Shown: positions 52,810-62,167, counted from the first letter of the stretch. The stretch is DNA of 64,000 nt from G965214625 sp965214625 (GCA_965214625.1 OZ243962.1:2914001-2978000); one strand, 5' to 3'. Notes: generated from the letters alone by a model not told the origin. Numbers and translations: made by a program.

Positions 52810-54442
52810 AGACATTATCCTTAAAAGGGGCGATGCCGAGTCGGATGACCGTATCAAGAAAGGTTTCTTGAGTACGTCGCAGCGCAACATAGGTCTCGAT
52901 CAGCGTCCTGACAACACCCGGTACGTTGGCTTTCGGGATCGCAGGCCCGAGTCTTTCACCGAGTCTCCCCTGGTTGTTTGCATGGCCGCCCAGGGTGACC
53001 TGATACCATTCCTCCCCTTTCTTATCGACGCCCAGTATGCCGATATGACCCACATGATGATGTCCACAGGCATTCATGCAGCCGGACATTTTCAATTGAA
53101 CCGGCCCGATATCATGGTGTCGATCATATTGTTCTATGAGAGTGCCGATTGCCTTGGCCAGTGAAATCGTGCCGGCATTGGCCAGTGAGCAGAAGTCCAG
53201 TCCCGGGCAGGCAATCATGTCGGTCAGCATGCCGATGTTGGGGGTGGCGAGTTGATATCGCTGCAGTGTCTGCCAGACGAATTTCAGCTGCGATCTTTTG
53301 ACATGGGGCAGGACCAGGTTCTGCTCATGGGTAGCCCGGATTTCATCTTCACTGTGATCTCGGGCCAGTGTGGCCAGTGCGCCCATCTGTTCCGAGGTAA
53401 TGTCCCCGGGAGCTTGTCCGGGTGCCTTCAATGAGACATGAACGATAACGTAGCCCGATACGGCATGGGGTTGGGTATTTTGTTTCCTCCACAACTCGAA
53501 TCTCGGATCCGGCGGCGCACAGGGCACGGACGAGGGGGCAGTGTCGTCAGTCAATGTCTTGGCGAACCGGGATTTCATCAAGGCGATTTGCTCGGGGGTG
53601 ATCATCGGTCCGGTCAATTGGCTGTGATGCCATTCTGCCTCGACCTTGTTTTGAAAAATCCCGATACCAAGATCGTTAACAAGAATTTTAATTCGTGAAC
53701 GATATTGATGATCACGTCGGCCATATTGATTGTAGACACGCAAGATGGCCTGCAAATAACCGAGCAACTCTTCACCCTTGAGATCATCGCGGATCAGTTT
53801 GCCGATCATTGGGGTTCGACCCAGACCGCCACCGACATAGATCTGGAAACGGACAGTATGGGGCATCGGCTTGACGATCTGGATGCCGATGTCGTGAAAC
53901 CGGATGGCGGCCCGGTCTTCCAAGGCCCCGCTGACAGCGAACTTGAACTTTCGGGGCAGCCAGTAAAATTCCGGGTGCAATGTTGACCACTGTCTGATCA
54001 ACTCACACCAGGGCCGAGGGTCTTCAAATTCGTCTGGTGCGATGCCTGCAAGTGGATCACTGGTGATGTTCCGGATACAACTGCCACTGGTCTGGATGGC
54101 ATGCATCTCGACGGAGGCCAGGTCGCGTAAAATCGCGGGGACATCGTCCAGTTCGGGCCAGTTGAACTGGATATTCTGCCGGGTGGTAAAATGGCCGTAT
54201 CCCCGATCATATTGCGTGGCAATGTCGGCCAGCTTGCTTAACTGACAACTGTTCAGCTGTCCATAAGGAATGGCGACCCGAAGCATGTGGGCGTGGCGCT
54301 GCTGGTACAGGCCGTTTCGCAGCCTGAGTTGCTTGAAGTTGTCTTCGTCTATCCGGCCAAGTTTGTATCGTTGAACCTGCCTGTCGAACTGATCGGCCCG
54401 CTGTTGAAGGAACTGTTTCTCCTGATGAGTATATTGATACAT
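52751..54442 (-). CDS. Nitrite/sulfite reductase haemoprotein, CysI-like
   Basis: The 563-residue protein has the duplicated layout of sirohaem assimilatory reductases. The first half contains GYGHFTTRQNIQFNWPEL and SGSCIRNITSDP. The second half has the sirohaem/[4Fe-4S] cysteines in CPGLDFCSLANAGT and KMSGCMNACGHHHVG. The partner DUF934 gene and lack of a CysJ flavoprotein gene point to assimilatory sulfite reduction with another electron donor. The ACGHHHVGHIG motif is common in the CysI-DUF934 group. It diverges from an Lrp-type regulator gene. Confidence 0.9.
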   Translation of the reverse strand: MYQYTHQEKQFLQQRADQFDRQVQRYKLGRIDEDNFKQLRLRNGLYQQRHAHMLRVAIPYGQLNSCQLSKLADIATQYDRGYGHFTTRQNIQFNWPELDDVPAILRDLASVEMHAIQTSGSCIRNITSDPLAGIAPDEFEDPRPWCELIRQWSTLHPEFYWLPRKFKFAVSGALEDRAAIRFHDIGIQIVKPMPHTVRFQIYVGGGLGRTPMIGKLIRDDLKGEELLGYLQAILRVYNQYGRRDHQYRSRIKILVNDLGIGIFQNKVEAEWHHSQLTGPMITPEQIALMKSRFAKTLTDDTAPSSVPCAPPDPRFELWRKQNTQPHAVSGYVIVHVSLKAPGQAPGDITSEQMGALATLARDHSEDEIRATHEQNLVLPHVKRSQLKFVWQTLQRYQLATPNIGMLTDMIACPGLDFCSLANAGTISLAKAIGTLIEQYDRHHDIGPVQLKMSGCMNACGHHHVGHIGILGVDKKGEEWYQVTLGGHANNQGRLGERLGPAIPKANVPGVVRTLIETYVALRRTQETFLDTVIRLGIAPFKDNVYANHQKSSNHRQSVAIEVQ

Positions 54443-54514
54443 CGCTTACATCATCGTGATTTTGTGGCAACACAGTGTATGCAATTTGTTTCATCAAGAC
54501 AATAATAATAAAAA

Positions 54515-54529
54515 AATAATACTATTATT
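54515..54529. promoter_or_regulatory. AT-rich palindrome between the reductase and Lrp-type genes
   Basis: AATAATA-C-TATTATT is a perfect palindrome with 7-bp arms in an AT-rich 128-base divergent intergenic region. A TATAAT (54534-54539) follows five bases later and could be the -10 of the Lrp-type gene, although no good -35 is seen. An Lrp-family protein would plausibly bind such a site; this is not shown. Confidence 0.45.
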
Positions 54530-54570
54530 ATGGTATAATATGATATATTATAGAAAATATACCTATTAAT

Positions 54571-55044
54571 ATGAAAAAATCAGAAAAAATAACTTTAGAT
54601 AACGTTGATCGAGAAATATTGTATCATCTGCAGCGGGATGCCAGCCTCACGATCAAGGATTTGGCTGACCGGGTGCATTTGTCGCCGACCCCCTGCTGGA
54701 AGCGGATACAAAGATTGGAGAGCAATGGGGTCATCAAAGCGAAAGTGGCCCTATTGGACCCGAGCAAGGTCGATGCCAGCGTGACGGTGTTCATTGCCAT
54801 TAAAACGGATCAGCACAATACCGAATGGAGCGAGCGGTTTGCCCACGAAATGTCCTCCATCCCCGAAATAATGGAGATGTACCGCATGAGCGGTGAGGTT
54901 GATTATCTGTTACGGGTCGTGGTCTCCGATATTGCGGCTTTTGACAGTCTTTACAAAAAGATTATTGATCGGATTGCGTTGACAAATGTCACTTCCAGTT
55001 TCGCGATCGAACAGATGAAATACACGACCGCCTTGCCGGTCTGA
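54571..55044 (+). CDS. Lrp/AsnC family transcriptional regulator
   Basis: The 157-residue protein has an N-terminal helix-turn-helix (LDNVDREILYHLQRDASLT, then LADRVHLSPTPCWKRIQRLE) and the C-terminal RAM/ligand-binding domain with VTVFIAIKTDQHN and RMSGEVDYLLRVVVSDI. Such regulators respond to amino acids and often control neighbouring genes. Divergence from the sulfite reductase-DUF934 genes suggests control of that operon, and response to cysteine or a related thiol would be reasonable. Effector and targets are unproven. Confidence 0.92.
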   Translation: MKKSEKITLDNVDREILYHLQRDASLTIKDLADRVHLSPTPCWKRIQRLESNGVIKAKVALLDPSKVDASVTVFIAIKTDQHNTEWSERFAHEMSSIPEIMEMYRMSGEVDYLLRVVVSDIAAFDSLYKKIIDRIALTNVTSSFAIEQMKYTTALPV

Positions 55045-55214
55045 GGGAACGGTCTGCCTCGCAGTCCGTGAGTGAATTTGAACCATAGAGCTGTGATATA
55101 ATTTTCCTTCATGATCAAGTAGTCCGAAGATTTTTGTCTAGACCAAACTGGGTTGAGGCGGCCTGCTTACCGGTCGGAACCCGGTGATATAAAGAATAAC
55201 TGAGGGGGATGACG

Positions 55215-55943
55215 ATGGCAGCTAGAATTCGGGTCCGGTGGTATCAAACCATTCGAATGAAACTTGTTGCGGTCATTATTCTCACGGCGACCACTGTCCT
55301 GGCGGTCATCGGCTATAACGCCTACCGATATATCGAGAAGTTGGAACTAGAACGACTCGCTGAGTTGACCGAAGGCTACGCAAATCGGTTGTCGCAACAT
55401 CTGTCAGTGCCGTTGTGGCATCTGGACCGTGAGCAAATCAACGCACTGTTGGTATCTGAGATGCTGCAGCAGGAGATTGCCGCAATTATTGTCAGAGACG
55501 AGGACCGCAGTACGCTTTTTGCCGCAAAAGAGCGGAACGATGAGGGCGTAGCGGTCGATTCACTCGGCAGCGTTTCGGGAAACTATCTCAGTGCAGACAA
55601 GGAAATTCGCCATCAGGAGGCGGTGATCGGTGTGATCAGTGTGTTTACCTCACGCAAGCTGTTGCGCCAAACATTGTATCGCTTCATTCAGGGCGTTATC
55701 GTGACCATTGCCATACTGGACCTGATTTTGTTTTTGGCGGTGATCATTGTCTCTAATAAAATGCTGATCAATCCATTACATCGGTTGGCCGCCGGTTTCG
55801 AACGGATGAGCCGGGGATATCTGACACAACCGTTTGAGATTGACTCGCACGATGAGATTGGCCAACTGGCCGCTATCAGTAACAAAATGCAGGCTAATTT
55901 CAGAGCGGTACTCCATCGGATCATTAAGAAATCAACCCCCTAG
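55215..55943 (+). CDS. Membrane sensor protein with HAMP domain, no kinase
   Basis: The ATG at 55215 has GAGGGGG six bases upstream, giving about 242 residues; an ATG at 55209 abuts the ribosome binding site. Helix 1 is at about 12-35 (IRMKLVAVIILTATTVLAVIG). A periplasmic domain of about 110 residues with SQHLSVPLWHLDREQI follows, helix 2 is at about 155-180, and a HAMP segment (NPLHRLAAGFERMSRG, HDEIGQLAAISNKMQ) comes last. The chain then ends, with no histidine kinase, cyclase or chemotaxis module. It may be a stand-alone signal modulator or a truncated kinase. Confidence 0.8.
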   Translation: MAARIRVRWYQTIRMKLVAVIILTATTVLAVIGYNAYRYIEKLELERLAELTEGYANRLSQHLSVPLWHLDREQINALLVSEMLQQEIAAIIVRDEDRSTLFAAKERNDEGVAVDSLGSVSGNYLSADKEIRHQEAVIGVISVFTSRKLLRQTLYRFIQGVIVTIAILDLILFLAVIIVSNKMLINPLHRLAAGFERMSRGYLTQPFEIDSHDEIGQLAAISNKMQANFRAVLHRIIKKSTP

Positions 55944-56246
55944 ATTGTCGTCAAGAGGGTCGGCCGGATCGCCTGCGTTGCTTTTGGATTGATCGGTATT
56001 TTTCGAAGGAATCGCCAAAGGTTTCATGTATGCAGTGACACCAAATCAAGGATGGCACTTGATGTTTGAAACACGAATGCGAGACGGGACTAAACGGACC
56101 GGTATGATGTCTGAACCGTCTGTTGCAGGCGGTATTGAGCAGACGGGTTGACTGCCGTTGGCATCATGGTCGGCAATATCCCTGATGGCGTGTCAGCGAG
56201 TTAATGAATACTTGCCGGTTACAAGCAAGCGGATGATTTTTGACAC
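55944..56246. other. Intergenic region before the glycosidase-like gene
   Basis: About 300 bases without a recognised gene or RNA. Near the right end, ATTTTTGACACCT (56236-56248) exactly repeats the inner arm of the inverted repeat at 24487-24530; it overlaps the last bases of the next gene. Nothing else stands out. Confidence 0.5.
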
Positions 56247-57296
56247 CTAGTCGAAAAGGGACTGGAAGGCGTAATAGGAAGGCATTTTCCGCATCAGACC
56301 ATCACGGGAATCCACCAGTCCGTACCCGGGGTTGATCAGTTGCCACCAGTAAACCCGTTTGACCCAGCCGGTCTGGCGGGCAACTTGAAAGTAGTGTTTC
56401 AGATGTATTGCCTGTGTCTGTTCGTCCACCGTTGACCTGGGCTGTCCGGAATTCGGCGTATACGGCTTGGTATTGAGTAAGGGCCAGTTGGTCTCGGTGA
56501 TCCAAAGTGTATTGTCCGTATTGTTCGACAAGCTCAGAATGGCTTTGTTCAGACGAAGCTTTTTTTCAAGATCAAAATAGCGATATTGTTTCCCATAGGG
56601 TGACCCCCGGCGATTGATATATAACAGGGAAGCACAACCGTCCATCCGGTAATCGACAAGGTTTACCAAGGTGCGTAGTGTGATCAGTGGCTCAAAGTCA
56701 ATGACTGAAGAACCGAGCAACGTGAGGCCCGGATAGGATTGCCTCACCTGGTCGGCGATTTCGAACAGCCCGATGGCTTGACCGGAGTGTCGACAACCCC
56801 ATTTTGTACGATTGATGGCATTGCCGATTTGATAGGTCCGGCAGTATGGCGAGAGGGTGTCAAAAATCGCGCTCAGTTGCTGTGCCCATACTGTGAGGTC
56901 TGTTACGCTGTCGCGGGATTGAAGAATATTGACCACAAACCGGTGTTGGGGAAACAGTTCGATAAATTGTGCGATTTCATCGAGCTTGTGTTGTTGCCAG
57001 ACCGGCATGCGGACCAATAGTTGTCGGACACCTAGGTCTTCGATCATGTCCTGTGTTACCCTGTGCCACTTCGGCGTGGTCCCGACGCTCAACCCTGCAA
57101 AGTCGATCATTGCGGGAGGATGTTGGGGCTTGAGCGAGAAATATCGCCACAGAATAAGGGGGGAGACACCGATGGCGGTGGCCAGTATCTTGAGATATTC
57201 CATGCCCGTGTCCAGACGAAGACGGGGCTTTTGGGCCGGGTCGAGCTTGTAGGGTTGCTCGGAGTACGGATCCCACCAATGTGGATGATTATCCAT
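56247..57296 (-). CDS. Glycoside hydrolase-like TIM-barrel protein with possible catalytic loss
   Basis: The 349-residue protein starts MDNHPHWWDPYSEQPYKLD and shows a hydrophobic stretch near 33-53 (YLKILATAIGVSPLILWRYF) that could anchor it. The rest resembles a clan A glycosidase barrel. LWITETNWPL near 270-280 fits the nucleophile Glu. The acid/base position, usually a Asn-Glu-Pro type motif, reads YQIGNAINRTKWGC, with Ala in place of Glu. It may be a sugar-binding non-enzyme or use another acid. No carbohydrate genes adjoin it. Confidence 0.6.
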   Translation of the reverse strand: MDNHPHWWDPYSEQPYKLDPAQKPRLRLDTGMEYLKILATAIGVSPLILWRYFSLKPQHPPAMIDFAGLSVGTTPKWHRVTQDMIEDLGVRQLLVRMPVWQQHKLDEIAQFIELFPQHRFVVNILQSRDSVTDLTVWAQQLSAIFDTLSPYCRTYQIGNAINRTKWGCRHSGQAIGLFEIADQVRQSYPGLTLLGSSVIDFEPLITLRTLVNLVDYRMDGCASLLYINRRGSPYGKQYRYFDLEKKLRLNKAILSLSNNTDNTLWITETNWPLLNTKPYTPNSGQPRSTVDEQTQAIHLKHYFQVARQTGWVKRVYWWQLINPGYGLVDSRDGLMRKMPSYYAFQSLFD

Positions 57297-57399
57297 AAAA
57301 AGACCATGAATAGCTTATAAAAACCATTGATCCTCGTCGAACTGGACGACAAAAGACAATTTTGAGATAATCCGGCTTTCTCCTCATCACAACACTGCT

Positions 57400-57855
57400 A
57401 TGGCTAGTATCCTTGTTTTGCATGGTCCCAATCTTAATCTTCTTGGGACCCGAGAGCCACATCATTATGGATGTCGGAGCCTTCAGAGTATAAATGACCG
57501 GTTAACACAACTGGCACAGTCAGACGACGTTCGGATTGTTTGCAAACAAAGCAATGCCGAAGCGGATCTTGTTGACTGGGTGCAGCAATCGACTGCCCAG
57601 GGAATTGATTTTATCATTCTCAATCCGGCGGCGTTTACACACACCAGTGTGGCGATACGTGATGCGTTGAGTGCCGTCGGTGTTCCCTTTATTGAGGTTC
57701 ATCTGTCTAATGTCCATGCCCGCGAGCCATTTCGGCGGCAGTCCTATTTTTCTGATATTGCACAGGGTGTCATTACCGGATTGGGGGCGGAGGGTTATAT
57801 GTTTGCGTATGCGGCTGCCCGTCAATTTTTGCAAAAGGCGTGTGATGAGATGTGA
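57400..57855 (+). CDS. aroQ: 3-dehydroquinate dehydratase, type II
   Basis: The 151-residue enzyme carries out the third step of the shikimate pathway. Diagnostic blocks are LHGPNLNLLGTREPHHYG with the catalytic Tyr region near the N-terminus, NPAAFTHTSVAIRDAL near the middle, and EVHLSNVHAREPFRRQSYFS. Arg and His of the active site are present. The gene order aroQ-accB-accC-prmA is common in gammaproteobacteria. Confidence 0.95.
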   Translation: MASILVLHGPNLNLLGTREPHHYGCRSLQSINDRLTQLAQSDDVRIVCKQSNAEADLVDWVQQSTAQGIDFIILNPAAFTHTSVAIRDALSAVGVPFIEVHLSNVHAREPFRRQSYFSDIAQGVITGLGAEGYMFAYAAARQFLQKACDEM

Positions 57856-57932
57856 GACTGAGTGTCCCATCGTATAATCCGGGTATCCGGCATAATGGTT
57901 CCGTCGATAAGACAGACTAACAGAGAAAGCCA

Positions 57933-58388
57933 ATGGATTTAAGAAAAATAAAGAAGTTGATTGAATTGCTCGAAGGGTCCGATTTGGCAGAGATGGAGAT
58001 CACCGAAGGTGACAATACTATCCGGCTGACCCGATCAGCGCCTGCAACAGCCGCAACACCTCCGTTGCCCCCTTATTCGCGTGCGTTCTCCCCGGAACCG
58101 GTCGTCTCTGAAACGACGGCAGCCGTACCGCAGAAACCCGCTGAGCCAGGGGAAGGGAAAACCATCGATTCGCCGATGGTGGGTACATTTTATGATGCGG
58201 CTTCTCCCGATGCGGAACCGTATGTCACGATCGGTTCGACGGTCAGTCCGGGTGATATCCTGTGTATCATCGAAGCGATGAAAACGTTTAACCAGCTGGA
58301 AGCAGATACCTCGGGAGTGATCCGGGCGATTTACAAGAGCAATGGCGACCCGGTCGAGTTTGGCGAACCATTGTTTGTCATTGAATAA
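57933..58388 (+). CDS. accB: Acetyl-CoA carboxylase biotin carboxyl carrier protein
   Basis: The 151-residue BCCP has the N-terminal RKIKKLIELLEGSDLAEMEI typical of AccB, a Pro/Ala-rich linker (about 36-75) and the C-terminal biotinyl domain. The biotin-attachment motif reads EAMKTFN with Lys117, where the usual Met-Met is Thr-Phe. DSPMVGTFYDAASPDAEPYV is standard. It carries carboxybiotin between AccC and the carboxyltransferase. accC starts six bases after its stop codon. Confidence 0.95.
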   Translation: MDLRKIKKLIELLEGSDLAEMEITEGDNTIRLTRSAPATAATPPLPPYSRAFSPEPVVSETTAAVPQKPAEPGEGKTIDSPMVGTFYDAASPDAEPYVTIGSTVSPGDILCIIEAMKTFNQLEADTSGVIRAIYKSNGDPVEFGEPLFVIE

Positions 58389-58393
58389 ACAAG

Positions 58394-59749
58394 ATGGTCA
58401 GAAAGATAAAAAAGCTTGTCATTGCCAATCGGGGTGAAATTGCCCTGCGTATTTTGAGGGCATGTCGGCAATTGGGGATTTTGACGGTGGCTCTGCATTC
58501 TGAGGCCGACAGGGATGCAAAGTATGTTCGCCTCGCGGATGAATCGGTCTGTATCGGCCCGGCACCGGCCACAAGCAGTTATCTCAATATTGCCTCCGTG
58601 ATCGCGGCGGCCGAGGTGACAGAAGCACATGCCGTGCATCCGGGATATGGTTTTCTTTCTGAAAACCCGGATTTTGCCGAACAGGTCGAACAAAGCGGAT
58701 TTGTCTTTGTGGGTCCGAAAGCCGAGACCATCAGAGTCATGGGAGACAAGATTTCGGCCATTTCGGCAATGCGTAAAGCGGGTGTGCCCTGTGTTCCGGG
58801 TTCGGACGGTCCGCTGCCGGAGGCGCCGGACAAGATCATTGAAATCGCCGAGCAGGTGGGTTATCCACTATTGATCAAGGCATCCGGTGGCGGGGGAGGA
58901 AAGGGAATGCGGGTCGTTCGTCGACCCTCGGAACTGATTGCCTCGGTTGAGATGACTCGCCAGGAAGCGGCGACGGCCTTTCATAATGACGTCCTTTATA
59001 TGGAACGATTCCTGGAGCATCCAAGACATGTCGAGTTCCAGGTTCTGGCAGACATGTATGGTCATGCGATCCATCTTGGCGACCGGGACTGTTCCATGCA
59101 AAGACGACACCAAAAAGTGATCGAGGAAGCACCTGCATCGACGATCGATGCGACATTGCGTCAGTCGATGGGGCGTCGGTGTGCTGAGGCATGCCGGGCG
59201 ATCGGCTACCGTGGTGTTGGGACCTTCGAGTTCCTGTATGAGGACGGCGCATTTTATTTCATTGAAATGAACACGCGGATTCAGGTGGAACATCCGGTCA
59301 CTGAAATGATTACAGGGTTGGATTTGTTGCAGGAACAAATCCGGGTAGCCGATGGCCAGAAACTCAGATTCAAGCAGGAGGATATTCATTTTCGGGGACA
59401 TGCGATTGAATGCCGGATCAATGCCGAAGACCCGGAAACATTCATGCCGTCACCCGGTCGCATCACGCAATATCACATGGCGGGTGGTCCAGGCATCCGG
59501 GTGGATTCGCATGTTTACAGCAACTACTATATTCCCCCTTACTATGACTCCATGATTGGCAAGGTGATTTCCCATGGGATGCACCGAAAAGAGGCGATTG
59601 CCCGGATGAAGGGTGCCCTGCAGGAAATGGTGGTGGATGGTGTCAAAACAAACCTCCCATTGCAACGGGAGTTGATTCAGGACGAGGCCTTTATTCGGGG
59701 GGAGTATGACATTCACTATCTGGAAAAGAAGTGCGGAACCCATCAGTGA
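58394..59749 (+). CDS. accC: Acetyl-CoA carboxylase biotin carboxylase subunit
   Basis: The 451-residue ATP-grasp enzyme carboxylates the biotin on AccB. Visible motifs are KLVIANRGEIALRILRACR at the N-terminus, HPGYGFLSEN, the glycine-rich ATP lid KASGGGGGKGMRVV, RDCSMQRRHQKVIEEAPA and EMNTRIQVEHPVTEMITG. Length is normal. The stop overlaps the PrmA start in GTGA, so translation is coupled. Confidence 0.97.
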   Translation: MVRKIKKLVIANRGEIALRILRACRQLGILTVALHSEADRDAKYVRLADESVCIGPAPATSSYLNIASVIAAAEVTEAHAVHPGYGFLSENPDFAEQVEQSGFVFVGPKAETIRVMGDKISAISAMRKAGVPCVPGSDGPLPEAPDKIIEIAEQVGYPLLIKASGGGGGKGMRVVRRPSELIASVEMTRQEAATAFHNDVLYMERFLEHPRHVEFQVLADMYGHAIHLGDRDCSMQRRHQKVIEEAPASTIDATLRQSMGRRCAEACRAIGYRGVGTFEFLYEDGAFYFIEMNTRIQVEHPVTEMITGLDLLQEQIRVADGQKLRFKQEDIHFRGHAIECRINAEDPETFMPSPGRITQYHMAGGPGIRVDSHVYSNYYIPPYYDSMIGKVISHGMHRKEAIARMKGALQEMVVDGVKTNLPLQRELIQDEAFIRGEYDIHYLEKKCGTHQ

Positions 59750-60636
59750 GGGACTACGTCGAGATTTCATTTCAGGTCGAGCAGCGGGATGCCGAACCTG
59801 CGACCCGGTTGATGCAGATCGCGGGCGCACTGTCTGTGACCGTTGAAAGTGCTTCTCTGGAGGATTGCTTCGATGAATCAGTCCCGTGTGAACCGTCGTG
59901 GCCGCAACAGCGACTGACGGGGTTGTTCGACGAAAAGGTTGATTTGTCCGTGATTCGCCAACTGGTGTCGGAGACCGTGAGCAGTACCCAGGCATGGTCG
60001 GTCGGTTTACTTGAAGACTGTGATTGGGAACGCGTTTGGCTGACGCAATTTCGTCCGGTTAAGGTCGGCAAACGCCTGTGGGTGAGGCCCAGCTGGACGC
60101 AAGCGGTTGTGCCGGACGAAGTCAATATGATTATCGATCCGGGATTGGCGTTTGGAACCGGGACCCATCCGACAACCTGTCTTTGCCTGGAGTATTTGTC
60201 TGCCTGCTCGCTCACAGGAAAAACCGTATTGGATTTCGGATGCGGCTCAGGCATTTTGGGTATCGCGGCAACAATGCTGGGGGCTGTGAAAGCGATGGGC
60301 GTGGATGTTGATGCCAGGGCCATTCAGGCAACCAGGAACAATGCGACGGCCAACCAAGTGGATGATCGCCTGGTGGCGGTAGACAGTGAGCGGTTCGTGT
60401 CCCAATACAGTGAAAGGCAATTTGATCTTGTGATGGCCAATATACTGGCCGGTACATTAACGGCCCTGGTGGATGAGTTGGTCGTCAGGGTCAAGCAGGA
60501 TGGGGTGATTTTATTGTCCGGTATCTTGCCCTGCCAGCAAGGGACCGTACTGGCCGCATATGAGGCCTATTTTGATTTTACCACGCGACAAAAAGACGAT
60601 TGGCTGTTGATGATTGGGAGGCGTTATGACAACTGA
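59746..60636 (+). CDS. prmA: Ribosomal protein L11 methyltransferase PrmA
   Basis: The GTG at 59746 overlaps the accC stop (GTGA) and gives a 296-residue protein with the normal N-terminal substrate-recognition domain; a GTG at 59731 would add five residues inside accC. The SAM-binding motif is VLDFGCGSGILGIAA, preceded by the diagnostic DPGLAFGTGTHPTT, and followed by LVMANILAGTL. It trimethylates ribosomal protein L11. It overlaps the next gene by 11 bases. Confidence 0.95.
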   Translation: MRDYVEISFQVEQRDAEPATRLMQIAGALSVTVESASLEDCFDESVPCEPSWPQQRLTGLFDEKVDLSVIRQLVSETVSSTQAWSVGLLEDCDWERVWLTQFRPVKVGKRLWVRPSWTQAVVPDEVNMIIDPGLAFGTGTHPTTCLCLEYLSACSLTGKTVLDFGCGSGILGIAATMLGAVKAMGVDVDARAIQATRNNATANQVDDRLVAVDSERFVSQYSERQFDLVMANILAGTLTALVDELVVRVKQDGVILLSGILPCQQGTVLAAYEAYFDFTTRQKDDWLLMIGRRYDN

Positions 60637-62167
60637 CGATGAGGCCTATTGTCGTTGTCCGGCCTGCGAGTCCGTCTATCTGGTTTCGGTTGATCTGTTG
60701 ACCGGCCCCTCGGAGTCGGTTCGCTGTGGAAACTGCGAAGCACTCTTTTACATCAGGTCAAACCAGGTCGTCAAGCAGGATGACGGCTTCATGCCGTATC
60801 GGGAGTGGGACAAGGGTCAGGCCGAGGATGTGCCGGGTTTTTTTTCCCCGACGGTGTCCGAGGCGACCGACGCCGACGATAGAACGGAGCGGGTCGATGT
60901 CTCGTCGACACAACCGGTTGATCCAGTACCAACGGGTCGACAGCCGAATCAATCGGTCATGGTGGAGATCGATGCTGATCCGGGCACTGGCTCTGTATCG
61001 CAAACGTCCGACGTTTTATCTGATTTGCACTGGCCAGCAGACGACCCGTCCGCCAGTCAGGATGTGCTGGTGGACTATCTGGATGAAGTGGATGCCTACC
61101 TGAATCGCTATGAGGGGAAAAGGGCTTCACCGACCCCTACAATACAGCCGCCAATCGATGTAAAGGACGATGACAATCCCGGTGAAACCGAGGCAAAGGA
61201 GATTGAGCAACTGCTCGAAGAGATCGTGCAGATTGATGCCACTTTAGAGACCGTCAATATTCCCGACCCCCCGTTGGATGAGGTGTCGACAGATACGGTG
61301 CCTGTCTTAATGGGCAAGGAAGAGAGCCTGGACAACGAAGACCGGGTCACTGAACAGGTAATGCAACTGGAGCCCACGGATAACACGGTGCACCGTGATC
61401 ATGATTTGTCTGCGCACCTGGCTGATCAGAGGGGAGAAAAATCGCTCAGTGAACCGGTCTTTACCCGTCCGTTCGAGCTGGTCGATGAGCCAGAGGAGCG
61501 CTTGCATCCCACTCGATTTACCGAGCGAGTTTACCGTCCCCCTTCTTTGGAACTGATCGACGAGGAACCCGCTGCATTGCGCACCAATCCATCGGATCAG
61601 TCGATGAACGGGTCCAGTGATGAAGACGATGCCGGGCAAAAACAGACCAACCGTGTCAGAGACTATACGGGACACCATAGATCGTCATTAATGACCCTTG
61701 TCTGGGTCTTTGTTTCCGCCGGGTTGGTTTTTTTGCTGGCAGTGCAGGCGAAGCCCTTGGTGCTCGAAAAATATGCCCAGCACGGGGAATACAGACAGTA
61801 TGTGGCCGTCTATTGTCGATTGGCGGGCTGTGAGCTGCCACCGAGAATTGATCCTTCGCGTATCGTAGTGACGTATACCAAAATCGATCTGCATCCGACA
61901 CAGCCCGGCGCACTGCGGTTTACCATCAAGATGGTCAATCAAGCCCCTTTTGATCAGCCGTATCCCCAATTGCAATTGACATTGACGGATAAGGCGGGTC
62001 GTGTTGTTGGGCGGAGAACTTTTCCTCCGGCACTGTATTTATCGAGTGGCCGTGAAAATCGTATGACAGCGGATTCACTGAGCACGGTCGATTTTTACCT
62101 GTCCAGGCCCCACGAAAAGGCAGTCGGCTTTATTGTCGATATTGTGACTGCGGATCTCGTGAAATGA
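60626..62167 (+). CDS. DUF3426 zinc-ribbon membrane protein
   Basis: The 513-residue protein starts at ATG 60626, inside the end of prmA. Residues 11-14 (CPAC) and 34-37 (CGNC) form an N-terminal zinc ribbon of the MJ0042 type. A long acidic, low-complexity region (about 50-340) follows, then one membrane helix (about 354-376) and a C-terminal DUF3426 domain with VYCRLAGCELPPRID and LDLHPTQPG-like strands ending FPPALYL. Genes of this type follow prmA in many proteobacteria. The function is unknown; the acidic linker is long for the family. Confidence 0.82.
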   Translation: MTTDDEAYCRCPACESVYLVSVDLLTGPSESVRCGNCEALFYIRSNQVVKQDDGFMPYREWDKGQAEDVPGFFSPTVSEATDADDRTERVDVSSTQPVDPVPTGRQPNQSVMVEIDADPGTGSVSQTSDVLSDLHWPADDPSASQDVLVDYLDEVDAYLNRYEGKRASPTPTIQPPIDVKDDDNPGETEAKEIEQLLEEIVQIDATLETVNIPDPPLDEVSTDTVPVLMGKEESLDNEDRVTEQVMQLEPTDNTVHRDHDLSAHLADQRGEKSLSEPVFTRPFELVDEPEERLHPTRFTERVYRPPSLELIDEEPAALRTNPSDQSMNGSSDEDDAGQKQTNRVRDYTGHHRSSLMTLVWVFVSAGLVFLLAVQAKPLVLEKYAQHGEYRQYVAVYCRLAGCELPPRIDPSRIVVTYTKIDLHPTQPGALRFTIKMVNQAPFDQPYPQLQLTLTDKAGRVVGRRTFPPALYLSSGRENRMTADSLSTVDFYLSRPHEKAVGFIVDIVTADLVK

